This document shows positions 45,719-56,207 of a stretch of DNA of 64,000 nt, piece by piece; position 1 is the first letter of the stretch, and the number at the start of each line of letters is the position of its first letter. The notes under the pieces are model-generated. The model had not been told where the DNA came from. It searched no databases and was given only the letters and a program-made list of their open reading frames with translations. The DNA comes from Dryocosmus kuriphilus. Its lineage: Eukaryota; Arthropoda; Insecta; Hymenoptera; Cynipidae. The translations under genes were made by a program, and so were the position numbers. The stretch spans positions 27,538,583 to 27,602,582 of the forward strand of contig CM076191.1 of NCBI GenBank assembly GCA_038277395.1. Direction: 5' to 3'.

Positions 45719-48230
45719 TTGTTATCAACATACTTACAAGGTCAAGATTTACTCAACACTATATACAATGTGCAACTTCGTTTACTTAGCAAGATTTTGG
45801 GGCTATCATGGGAATATCCATCATCAATCCTAAAAGATTGTTCAAAGTTGAATTTAAAAAGATCTACTCTAATCAACGAAAGGATTTTTCTACTCAGATG
45901 TAGACGATTTGGCGTTATACCTTTACACATTAGACATAAATTTAAACACTCAAATTTTTCTTTTAAGAATGAACAAAATTCACGTAAGTTACATTTTCTT
46001 ATTTCTCAGTTATCTATCAACATTCTCAATCTGGAAATAAAAGATATCCATGTTTCAATTAAAGAAACTCTTCACAGACTACATGTTATTGAAAATATCA
46101 TTAAAAATGTTATTCCGTCCAGTATTTTAGAAAAATTTTTTACTTTTGAGCACACTAAATTTGAAAAAAATTTGTTTTAAAAAAACAAAAATCTATAAAG
46201 AAATTTGAAAATTTACGATCAGAAAAGTTAAAATACAATAGTATTGCATATAACAAAAAAATGGTTCAAAAATCTCACAAATGTTGAAATTCCAGAAGAG
46301 GTAATTAATTTAGTCTCTTTAGGTCTAAAGTTTTCTACAAATTTTAATAATATTCATGACTTACAAGTACAAAATTTTGTTGCTGCTATTGAAACTGGTA
46401 TACATAAACTAGATATTGACCACAAAAATGTTATCCGAAATTTATGTACACAAACAATTGTAGATTTTGCTTCACAACTTAGGTTCCAAAACCGACAATG
46501 ATTTGTCAATATTATTAACACACAATGTTTAAGAAATTTCAAGCTGGAAAACCCAGATATTATGTTTGTTAATGCTGATAAGGGAAATGTTACTGTTGCT
46601 ATGTCAAAATCCGTTTATAAAGATAAAATGTTGTCTATTCTTAATAACAGAAATTTATATTCAGAGTCAAAATTCCAATACACAGCTTCTATTCAAGATA
46701 AATGCAATAAATTAATTTCTGATTTAGAAAATAACAATCTCATTTCACGTTTGGCCGCGAAACAACTTAGATCTTATTCTTCTGTCACTCCCAGAGCTTA
46801 CGGTCTTCCTAAAATTCATAAAACAGATGATCCTTTAAGATTAATTGTCTCCACGATTAACAGCCCCACTTATAACATTTCTAAATTTGTTTCCAAAATA
46901 TTAAACAGTATAATTGGTAAAAATGTGTCACATGTAACTGACAGTATCTCTTTTGTGCAAAATATTAAAAAACATACTATTCCTTCTGATTACATTTTAG
47001 TTTCTTTGGATGTAGAATCTATGTTCAATAGTATTCCAATTTTGGAAGTTTTAAGTTGTATCGAATCCAGGTGGGATGAGATTGTGAATTTACTAATATT
47101 CCACTTGATAAATTTATTAATTTAGTTAGGCTATGTCTAGACTCCACCTTTTTTAAATTCAACGGTCTTACTTATAAACAAAATTTTGGTCTGGCTATGG
47201 GTTCTCCACTTTCACCAGCTGCAGCCAACCTAGTCATGGAGAAATTAGAGTCCAACTGTCTGCAATCGTTAAATTTTTTCATACCTTTTTATTTCAGATA
47301 TGTTGACGACATCATTACAGCAATTCCTAAAGATAAAATTCAATGTGTTCTTGACACCTTTAATTCTTCTAATCCAAATATTAATTTCACTTTGGAAATT
47401 GAAAAAAATTCGAAAATCAGTTTCTTAGATACTTTAATCATTAGACAAAACACTAACTTGAAAATTAACTGCTTTCACAAATCTACGTGGTCTGGAAGAT
47501 TTTTAAATTTCAATTCGTCACACCCTTTTAGTCAGAAAATAGGAGTTGTAACTGGCTTGTTCTTCAGAATGTTCAGAATCTGCGATTTGGAATTCAGATC
47601 TGATAATATTAAATTAATAACAGAAACTTTATTAAATAATGGATATCCAATTTCGATAATTAAAAACTGCCTAAAAAAAGAAACTCATCGTTTTTACAAT
47701 TCGGAAAGTAATTCTTCAAACAAAACTAACCATAACACCAATTACTTTATTGATTTCACTGTCTGCCCATACATCAAAGGTCTCTCTGAAAAAATTGAAC
47801 AGGTTTTGAAAAAGGCTAGAATTAAGACTATTTACAAACCTATTAACAAAGTCTCAAAATATTTTAATAACCTTAAAGATCCACTTCCTAGAGGTAAACT
47901 CTCTGGAGTGATTTACAAATGTAATTGCAAAGGTTGTGACTCTGTCTATGTAGGTGAAACTGGCAGACCTATAGAAGTTCGTAATCGGGAACATGCAAAC
48001 TCCATTAGAAATCTCAACTCTTCAAATCATACAGCTCTCACACAACATTTTATGGACACTGGACAAAGCTTTGACTTTATTACTATAAAATTTTAAACAT
48101 TGAAAATAACACTGGCCGGAGAAAAATTATCGAAAACTTCTTTATCAACAAAGAACCTAGTTCTGTGAGCACTGGATATGAGCACAATATTTTCCCTACA
48201 TCATACAAACCTTTAACTAATTTAGATTAA
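45719..48230 (+). pseudogene. Penelope-like RT plus GIY-YIG polyprotein, broken
   Basis: Segments in order: an N-terminal LLSKILGLSWEYPSSIL region (45719-46180); shifts at two A-rich runs near 46175 and 46255; WFKNLTNVEIP and GLKFS; a TGA at 46499-46501; an NADKGNVTVAM segment; TPRAYGLPKIHK; LVSLDVESMFNSIP (first catalytic Asp); a shift near 47090; GLAMGSPLSP; FRYVDDIITA (catalytic YVDD intact); FLDTLI; and HKSTWSGRFLNF. The GIY-YIG part has GVIYKCNCKGC and VYVGETGRP. A one-base deletion near 48080 shifts the last 50 residues. Catalytic residues survive but at least four shifts and one stop disable it. Confidence 0.85.
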
Positions 48231-48574
48231 ATAACTTCCTACCTTATCTACAAACTACACTTTATTATCCACACATTGGATTTTCCATTTTGATTTCTCC
48301 TTCCAAGCCGTCATTTAATTCAGTCTGTATTTGTCCTTCGTCCTCAAACGACTCATGTTTTATAACCTAAAAGTTTTGTTTTTATCATCGCTATGCGTTA
48401 AACTAATGTTTTAAACCTCGATCTATTTTAAAATTTACGATGTTTTACTTGACTCTTAAGGTATGTATTGTATGATATTGTAAACTCTTTCTAAAAGAGA
48501 ATTTTTTACTTTTTATTTTTGTATTCCTTAACTCAAACGATGTATTGTTGTCAACCTTTTAGAAAATAAATTGA

Positions 48575-48604
48575 CTGAAGAGGGTCCACATCCAGGACCG
48601 AAAC
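48575..48604 (+). ncRNA. candidate hammerhead ribozyme core, second copy
   Basis: Same CTGAAGA, stem II and GAAAC as at 45625, about 2.95 kb downstream. This is the spacing expected if a ribozyme sits in each terminal repeat and processes tandem transcripts. Confidence 0.5.
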
Positions 48605-48825
48605 GTTTCATAAACTAAAATTAAATTTTGTTTTTAGTCTCATCATTACTGACCTGCAACACGAAGACTTGTTATCAACATACTTACAAGGTCAAGACTT
48701 ACTCAACACTATATATAACTTATTCAATATTTCTTATTTGATTTTAGTATAAATAATTCTGTTGTCCAATCTGGATGCATGAGCTTTCTCAAAACTTGTT
48801 TATATTAGCCGAGGAGGAGGAGAAG

Positions 48826-50120
48826 GAGGAGGAGGATGAGGATGTATAACATTACTTTAACACTACATTAACATTATTTTGACATTACTTTAACATTACT
48901 TTAACATTACTTTAACATTAGTTTAACATTACTTGATGATGAGGAGGACGAGGAGGAGGTTTAGCATTACTTTAACATTACATTAATATTAGTTTAACAC
49001 TAGTTTAACACTACTTTAACATTACATTAACATTACTTTAATATTAGTTTAGCATTACTTTATTATTACATTAACATTAATCTAACATTAGTTTAACATA
49101 ATTTCAGGAGGAGGAGGAGGAGGCGGAGCAGGAGGTTGAACATTACTTTAACATTACATTAACATTACTATAACTTTATATTAACATTACTTTAACATTA
49201 GTTTATCATTACTTTAACATTACATTAACTATACTTTAACGTTAGTTTAGCATTAATTTAACGTTAGCTTAACATTAGTTTAACGTTATAATTTAAAATT
49301 GCATTAACGTTATTTTAATCTTAGCTAAACTCTAGTTTAACGTTAGTTTAACCTTACTTTAACTTTAGTTTAACGTTACTTTAACATTACTTAAGGCACA
49401 GGTGGAGGAGGAGGTTTAACATTACTTAAGCATTACATTAAGATTAGTTTAACATTTGTTTAACATTACTTTAACATTACATTAACATTAATTTAAATTT
49501 AGTTTAACCTTACTTTAACATTACTTTAAACATACTTTAACATTAGTTTAACCTTACTTGATGAGGAGGAGGAGGATGAGTTTTAACATTACTTTAATAT
49601 CACATTAACATTAATTTAACATTAGTTTAACATTACTTGAGCGTTAGTTTAACATTACTTCAACATTACTTTAACTATACTTTGACGTTAGTTTAGCATT
49701 TGTTTAAAGTTAGTTTAACGTTAGTTTAACATTACATTAACGTTAGTTTAACATTAGTTTAACGATACTTTAATGTTAGTTGAACGCTACTTTGATGTTA
49801 GTTTAACGTTAATTTAACGTTAGTTTAACGTCACTTTAACATTACTTGAGTTGGAGGAGGAGGGGGAGGTTTAGCATTACTTTAGCATTAAATTAACATT
49901 ACTTTAACATTAGTTTATCATTACTTTAACATTACTTTAACTTTACTTTAACGTTAGTTTAACATTACTTGAGGAGGAGGATTACTTTAACATTAGCTTA
50001 ATATTACATTAACACTACTTTAACTATACTTTAACATTACCTCAACATTACTTGAGTAGCAGGAGGAGGATAAGGAGGAGTTGGATGAGAAGGAGGAGGG
50101 GCTGGAGAAGGAGAGTAGTA
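48826..50120 (+). repeat. 11-bp minisatellite with (GGA)n clusters, left arm
   Basis: The basic unit is AACATTACTTT, with TTAACATTA(C/G)T variants, repeated about every 11 bp for over a kilobase. Short purine clusters (GAGGAGGAGGA) interrupt it. The right arm has the inverse array at 51468-52475, but lengths and order of the clusters differ. Confidence 0.85.
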
Positions 50121-50321
50121 TCATTATGTGTCTGAAATAAGTAGGTACTGAAATGTGTTGAATTCAGTTATCATTACACACCATAAATCATATGCTAGAT
50201 GTTTCAAGAGATGTGATGAGTAGGAGGAGTATGGGGAGGATGATCATTGCTCAAGAGTTTATTCAAGACTCGATAATTTGAAAGACATGAAAAATAATCT
50301 TGCTTAGCAAAGGATAATGTG

Positions 50322-50734
50322 TACGAGGCACGTCCAGAAAGTAAGTGTACTGGTACTCTCACAGCTGTAGGGATTACTTTTTCAACATGTTGGCAACACT
50401 GCCGCGTAGCCTGACGCCTCTCCTTCGAAACGAGACCATTCCGAGATTAGTGTGTTGAAAATTCTTGACGCAGTAGCATCTTTCGCGAAAAATGTCGATC
50501 GTATCTCCCGCCGAGTGCGAAATTCGCGCCGTCATACGCTACCTCGTTGTGAAGGGAAAAGCTCCAGTTGAGATTTATAATAAGGTGAAAATTGTTTACG
50601 GTAATGGAGCTATGAATCGTACGAGTGTGTATAACTGGTGTCGCGAATTTAAAAATGGCGGTACTTCCGTGCATGACGATCAGAGGAGCGGAAGTCCTTC
50701 AATTGTGACTGACGAACTTGTGGAAAAAATCGAG
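50322..50734 (+). mobile_element. mariner C fragment, 5' end only
   Basis: After TA (50322-50323) it matches the first ~410 bp of mariner C (CGAGGCACGTCCAGAAAGTA onwards), including the first ~80 codons from 50492. It stops at KIEL, where palindrome-centre sequence begins. It sits only in the left arm and replaces about 18 bp present in the right arm, so it arrived after the palindrome existed. Confidence 0.85.
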
Positions 50735-51229
50735 CTTTCACCAAATTAACAAGTTACCTTGTTTCAACTCTAAAAAAGTCCCTAAAATTTGAAAATCACA
50801 ATTTGTGCGATCGAATCATACCATTCTCCCTGTTTCAGCTCTAAAAATGTTCCCTGAAATTTCAAAAATTACAATTTGTGCAATCAAAACATACCATTCT
50901 CCCTGTTCCAGCTCGAAAAACGTTCCCTGAAATTTCAAAAATTATAATTTGTGCAATCAAAACATACCATTCTCCCTGTTCCAGCTCTAAAAACGTCCCC
51001 TCAAATTATTTCCCCCTTACAGCTAATAAAAACTGAGGACAAGGCGGGTAAGGACTATGAGCTTGCGCATGGTATGTTTTTATTGGACAAATTGTAATTT
51101 TGAAATTTCAGGGAATCTTTTTAGAGCTGGAACAGGGAGAATGGTATTATTCGAATGCACGAATTGTGATATTCAAATATTAGGGACTTTTTTAAAGTTG
51201 GAACAAGGTAACTTGTTAATTTGGTGAAA
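50735..51229. repeat. centre of the palindrome, itself an inverted repeat
   Basis: CTTTCACCAAATTAACAAG at the left edge pairs with CTTGTTAATTTGGTGAAAG at the right edge, and pairing continues inwards. Within the left half about three ~75-bp units (CATACCATTCTCCCTGTT start) repeat in tandem; the right half has about one and a half. The unpaired loop is near 51005-51075. No ORF is supported. Confidence 0.75.
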
Positions 51230-51467
51230 GCCTCTCTCATCATCATCATACACATGATCCTTTGCTATGCAAGATTATTTCTCATGTCTTCCAAATTATC
51301 GAGTCTTGAATGAACTGTTCAGCAATGATCATTCTCCCCATACTCCTCCTACTCATAACATCTCTTGAAACATCTAACATATGATTTATGGTGTGTAATA
51401 ATAACTGTATACAACATATTTCAGTAACTACTTGTTTCAGCTGCATAGTGATTCTCCTCTCCCCTCC

Positions 51468-52475
51468 TTTTCCTCCTTCTTCTCTCCTCCTCCTCCTCCT
51501 CCCTCCTCCTCCTCCTCCTCCTCCTCCTCCTCCTCCTCAAGTAGTCTTAAACCAACGTTAAGGTGTAGTTAAAGTAATGTTAAGTTAATGTTAAACTAAT
51601 GTTAAAGTAAAGTCAATGAGATGATAAAGTAATGTTAAACCTCATCCTCCTCCTCATGTAATGTTAATCTAACGTTAAATTATAGTTAAAGTCATGTTAA
51701 AGAAATGTTGAACTAATGTTAAAGTAATGTTAATGTAACGTTAAATTAATGATAAATCTTCTCCTCCTCCTCCTCTTCCTCGTCAAATAATGTTAAACTA
51801 ACGTTAAAGTATAGTTAAAGTAATGTTAAAGTAAAGTTAAAATAATGATAAAACAATGTTAACGTAAAGTTGCAGTAATTTTAAACCTTCTCCTCCCTCT
51901 CCTCCTCCTCCCCTCCTCCTCAAGTAATGTTAAAGTAACGTTAAATTAATGTTAAAGTAACGTTAAATTAACGTTAAAGTAACTCTAAACTAACATTAAA
52001 GTAACGTTAACTAACGTTGAACTGACGTTAAAGTAACGTTAAACTGACGTTAATGGAATGCTAAACTAACGTTCAACTAACGTTAAAATAATGCTAAACT
52101 AACGTTAAAGTATAGTTAATGTAATGTTAAACTTATGTTAAAGTAATGTTAATATAACGTTAAAGTAATTTTAATGTAATGTTAAAGTAATTTTAAACCT
52201 CCTCCTTCTCCTCCTCCTCCTCCAGCTCCTCCTCCTCAAATAATGTGAAAATAATGCTAAAGTAATGTTAAAGCAATGTTAAATTAATGTTAAACTAATA
52301 TTGAAGTAATGTTAACGTAATGTTAAAGTAATATTAAACCTCCTCCTAGTCCTCATCCTCCTCCTCCTCAAGTAATATTAAACTAATGATTAAATACCGT
52401 TAAAGTAATGTTAAATTAATGCTAAAACAATGTTAATGTAATGTTAAAGTGATGTTGAACCTCCTCCTCCTCCTC
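51468..52475 (+). repeat. 11-bp minisatellite with (TCC)n tract, right arm
   Basis: The strand reads AGTAATGTTAA-type 11-bp units (with AACGTTAAAGT variants). The polypyrimidine run at about 51464-51537 is nearly pure TCC. It is the inverse of the left-arm array. Confidence 0.85.
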
Positions 52476-52709
52476 CTCGGCTAATATAAACAAGTTTTGA
52501 GAAAGCTGATGCATCCAGATTGGACAACAGAATTATTTATACTAAAATCAAATAAGAAATATTGAATAAGTTACTTAGAAGCAATTTCAAAAGTCAAACA
52601 TTTCGATATTTATCAGTCGGAAGGTAGTGGGGGTAATATCGAGGGGTGGGGGGTTGACAAATGAGTATAAAAAAGCGGCCTCTGGCTGATAAAATCAGTT
52701 CCCCTCAAG

Positions 52710-53258
52710 ATGGAGTTCATCGTAGACATCCAAGACTTCAAGCGATCCTACAATGACTTTGTGTTCGAGAAGTTGGCCATACTACCTCTCCAGGAAGATG
52801 ATCAACCATTATTCTTTCTCTTCGAATCACCCTGCAGTTGGAATTCACTACCAGAAAGACATAAGAGTGAAAATCTATGGCTTATGTACAATTACCATGG
52901 AATTGAGTGAAATGCTGGAGATACACCCTGTGAAGAAGTTAGAACTATACTTAAGGAAACGTTAGCAGGTGCTTGCACAATCTATGTATGTTAAAGGTCT
53001 ACAGAAGAAAAGATGGCTTGAAAAGCTTATCATCAATATTTAAGATTTGGATGAATTGGACTGCCCTTCATTGAAGAAAATGAACCAGGAATCTGCCAGT
53101 TCATGTAGTCATCACACTTTTCATACGATTATTGTGCAGTACAGCATGTGATGTTCCTCAAAACCTGGATTCTAAATTATTCACATCAGCCTACACTTAA
53201 CTATACTCCAAATAATGTAGATGAAGTAGATACTAATAATAATATTATGATAATTTAG
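52710..53258 (+). pseudogene. MEFIVDIQ(G/D)F (DnaQ-like or Maelstrom-like) protein, right-arm copy, broken
   Basis: It starts MEFIVDIQDFKRSYND at 52710, then FLFESPCSWNSLPERHKS and NLWLMYNYHGIE, where a TGA (52908-52910) stands at a likely Trp. It continues as CEEVRTILKETLAGACTIYV, then the same TGTATGTTAAAGG lesion as the left arm, after which KGLQKKRWLEKL is readable in another frame. DELDCPSLKK, SSCSHHTF and a shifted C-terminal region ending near NNIMII follow. The fuller Cys-His pattern here helps define the family. Function is unknown; a degenerate 3'-5' exonuclease fold is one possibility. Confidence 0.55.
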
Positions 53259-53553
53259 ACTGTATTTTATACAAATTTGTTTAAGATTTTATGAATAAAT
53301 GTTATTTTAATGGAATAAATATGAGAAGTTTATGTCTAAAATAGCTCTCCTATTAATTAATTATTTTAAGTAATTAATTAAAATTAATCACTTTTAAATA
53401 ATAATATTAAATTAGTTTTAACCCTTTAAAAGTAGGGTCTGCGGAGCAATTTCTTCATTCTAGCATCTCCGAAGTCTGCGTATTCATCACCAGCATCTTC
53501 AACGCTTCACCATCAGAACCTTGTAACAAGTATTCCTCTCCAAGAGCAGCAAA

Positions 53554-53820
53554 ATGGATCTGGCGCAACTTAATTCGATTGGTCGTATGGAGAGCTTCCT
53601 ACCCACGAAGCCGATGTGTGAGTTGACTCTTAATCAGACTTATGCTATGACGAACGTCTGCAGAGTCCAGACGAAATATGGTGCCAGGATAGTAGTAGAA
53701 TTGGAGAAGAGTTTCACCGTATTTCTACCAGGAAGACTCTTGAAGGTTTTCGTTGGAGGCACTACGATGTTGGAAAAGATGCAAGAAGCCGCCGTCTCGA
53801 AGAAGCTGCTAATGAACTAG
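53554..53820 (+). pseudogene. unknown ~100-residue protein, right-arm copy, truncated
   Basis: It starts MDLAQLNSIGRMESF and matches the left-arm ORF through AAVSKKL. A TAG then stands where the left arm reads Phe (LRMNFLGG), leaving 88 residues. The lost tail is the GG.YN motif shared with the copy at 63675. The sequence after the stop still reads LGGAYNNV, so the loss is recent. Confidence 0.65.
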
Positions 53821-54390
53821 CTAGGTGGAGCTTATAACAATGTTGGGTTCAATTATTTAACATAATAATAAATAAATTTGTGAAGGAAATAATACAGGAA
53901 TTCTTATTTCGTGTTAGAATAGATTAATTTTAATTCATCTTTAAATATGTACAAAATCATAAATATTACCTGGGGTGTGGCTTCTCCCACTTAGAGGAGG
54001 ACCTTAAGTGGGAGTGCACAGACTCTAGTGGCACTGTTTGCTGATAAGATAAAGCGCGCGAATATTCAAAATGGGAATATAAGAAAATGTATTTTAAGAG
54101 GATTTATTGATTAACTAAATTAAAATAAAGTGGAGAGGGGTGGAAAGAATTACCAATTTTATTATTAAGAAATATAGGAATCATCATTGGATAAAATCAA
54201 AATAGTAACAATGCATTGAAATTTACAAAACATATCTAGAATTTAGGGGCTTTTATCAGTCTTTAACATTTAATAAAGCCGAGGGAATCATAAGATTGAG
54301 GCTCGGGATCAGTAAGTTAGAACCCTCAAGTATCGGCCGAGGTCATATTTGATTTATTTGATTTATTGTATTTATTTTATTTATTTTATT

Positions 54391-55331
54391 TATAATAAAG
54401 TGATAATAAGGAGAAAATATTCCACTCACACCCAAGCAATTAACGTCCAAGCAAATTCCAATCAAGGTTTTTCATAAACAAGAAATTACGGAAGATTTGG
54501 ACAAACATATAAAGGTAACTAACCAAAGAAAGAAGAAAGAAATGAGAAAGCGACCTCCAAAATACCTTCTTTCTCAATTTCTTTTTTTATGAAAATTTAA
54601 CATTTTAAAGGAGGTTTAAGGTATAAAGAATGAAATCAAACAAAAATGAAAATAAAAATAAAAAATTCTTTCGTCTTTCTTTGCCTAACTTTCCCACCAC
54701 CAAAAACCCACCACCATCTAACTTTCCCACCACCAAAAAACCAACCACCAAAAAATAAGAAAAAAAAAATAAAAAAAATAAATAGAAAAGCAGTCAACGT
54801 TTCGGTACTCCTCCAGCACCCTTCTAAAGACTGAAAAAGAAAATGAGATAAAAGTTAGTTTAATTTCACCCATGGCGATCAGCGGAACTCGAGTCTGATA
54901 ACTGATACTCCTCCGGTCGCCAAGGACAAACTGAAAACTCAGGTATATAAAATCAAACCTAGCAGAAACATTAAATGACTATTACCTATCTAAGGCAAAA
55001 CAAATAATAAAGGGATAATAAGGAGAAAATATTCCACTCACACCCAAGTAATTTATGTCCAAGCAAATTCGGAACAAAATTTTTCATAAAGAAAAAATTG
55101 AGGAAGATTTGGACAAACATATAAAGGTAACTAAGCGAAGAAAGAGGAAAGAAATGAGAAAGCGACCTCCAAAACCCCTTCTTTTTCAATTTCTTTTTTT
55201 TATAAAAATTTAACATTTTAAAAGAAGTTTAAGGTATAAAGAATGGAATGAAACAAAAATTAAAATAAAAATTAAAAATTCTTTCGTCTTTCTTTGTTTA
55301 ACTTTCCCACCATCAAAAAACCCACCACCAT
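54391..55331 (+). repeat. element with ~328-bp direct terminal repeats
   Basis: 54391-54718 and 55003-55331 are direct copies, from ATAATAAGGAGAAAATATTC to AACCCACCACCA, separated by about 285 bp. On the minus strand the spacer holds a stem-loop followed by GAAACG (54795-54840), reminiscent of a degenerate hammerhead. The layout recalls terminal-repeat retrotransposons in miniature or retrozyme-like elements. No ORF of substance is present. Confidence 0.55.
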
Positions 55332-55572
55332 TTATTTCATTTATTTTATTTTTATTTTAATTATTTTAATCATTTAATTTATTTAATTAATTAAATTTAT
55401 TTTATTCATTTTATTTGAAGTTCGGCTCTGACCTCGGTAGCGTTCAGACGTGTTTGAGGTTCGCTCCAAAGAGCCTTGTCTGTGTGAGTGCGATAGTCTA
55501 CAAAGTTCCGATTAAATACGGGAATCTTTAGATTTACAAACTCGATGAAGCGAAGAGTTAAAGTCATTCAGA

Positions 55573-56188
55573 ATGACAACCAAGGAGAACCTCAAAAATT
55601 TGATTCTAGCGATGCAAGAGGATGTAAAGTTTACTAAAACAAATTTTAACCAAATGACACAAGATATCAAAATCTGGAAGAGCTCAGATGCAAAAATCCT
55701 TGAAGAACTGCAGGTATACAAAACAAAATGCCTTAATTTGGAAGAAAAGAATAAATCATTTGAGAAGAAAATATCTACTTTATCAAATAGACTTAAAAAT
55801 TTCATTAATAGAGAACAAGGCAAAAACATCATACTATAATAACGTTGAAGACATCCCAAGTAACAACAAGAATCTTTTTGAGTCAGTTCAAAAAATCTTT
55901 ACCGAAGCAAACATAAAAATAGTCGATGAAAACTTCCAGAAAATCATAAGACTTGGAAGAATTGAAGGTTCTCGGCCAATTCTGATAACGTTTTCCAACC
56001 CACGATGTAAGGATCAAATCTTCAAAAGCGCTTATAAACTGCGTTCTTTCAATATCTCTGTATCAAATGATTATTCTCGTGAACAGAGAGAAATTCGTAA
56101 AAATCTTAGGGAGTGTCAACAAAAGCTGGAACAACAGGGAAAAGACTCATCTATTAGAGGAACACGAATTCGCATAGGAGTATTATGA
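55573..56188 (+). pseudogene. LINE ORF1, frameshifted
   Basis: It starts MTTKENLKNLILAMQ. A coiled-coil-like region (KCLNLEEKNKSFEKK, STLSNRLKNF) is followed by a one- or two-base shift near 55815-55838. The second frame then carries NNVEDIPSNNKNLFE, an RRM-like IKIVDENFQKIIRLG, RPILITFSNP and a C-terminal basic stretch. This is the common LINE ORF1 layout of coiled coil, RRM and CTD, acting in RNA binding. The single shift makes it inactive as read. Confidence 0.7.
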
Positions 56189-56207
56189 TCTGAATTCCAT
56201 CCTAAAA

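Larger units (their letters stand above)
44269..48715 (+). mobile_element. Penelope-like element inserted in the palindrome left arm
   Basis: Its parts are an inverted 3'-UTR segment (44269-44605, reverse complement of about 45402-45731), a 3' partial copy (44606-45718) and a nearly full copy (45719-48715). Such inverted and tandem terminal pieces are typical of Penelope-like elements. A 13-bp target duplication, TAACTTATTCAAT, flanks it (44256-44268 and 48716-48728). The right palindrome arm shows the uninterrupted site near 52560. The protein joins a reverse transcriptase to a GIY-YIG endonuclease. Confidence 0.85.
42361..50321 (-). repeat. left arm of the giant palindrome
   Basis: From its outer end, TATGACCTCGGCCGATA, this arm is the inverse of 51230-54350. 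Matching landmarks are the ~100-residue ORF, the MEFIVDIQGF gene, the single-copy stretch containing CAATCTGGATGCAT, and the minisatellite. Without the Penelope insertion (44269-48715) the arm is about 3.5 kb. Outer 42361-42874 and 43190-43628 hold no further gene. Indels of 75-120 bp distinguish the arms. Confidence 0.85.
51230..54350 (+). repeat. right arm of the giant palindrome
   Basis: It runs outwards from CCTCTCTCATCATCATC through the minisatellite and two genes to ATCGGCCGAGGTCATA. It lacks the Penelope element and the mariner fragment, so it preserves the pre-insertion state. Outer 53880-54350 has no gene. Confidence 0.85.

Noticed and set aside
42361..54350. An assembly artefact (inverted duplicate of one contig)
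   Set aside because: The arms differ by many substitutions, by private insertions (Penelope, mariner) and by 75-120 bp indels, so a simple duplicated read is unlikely; long reads would settle it.
54795..54840. A functional hammerhead ribozyme
   Set aside because: The CTGANGA core is degenerate (CTTTAGA), so I keep it only as a possible remnant.
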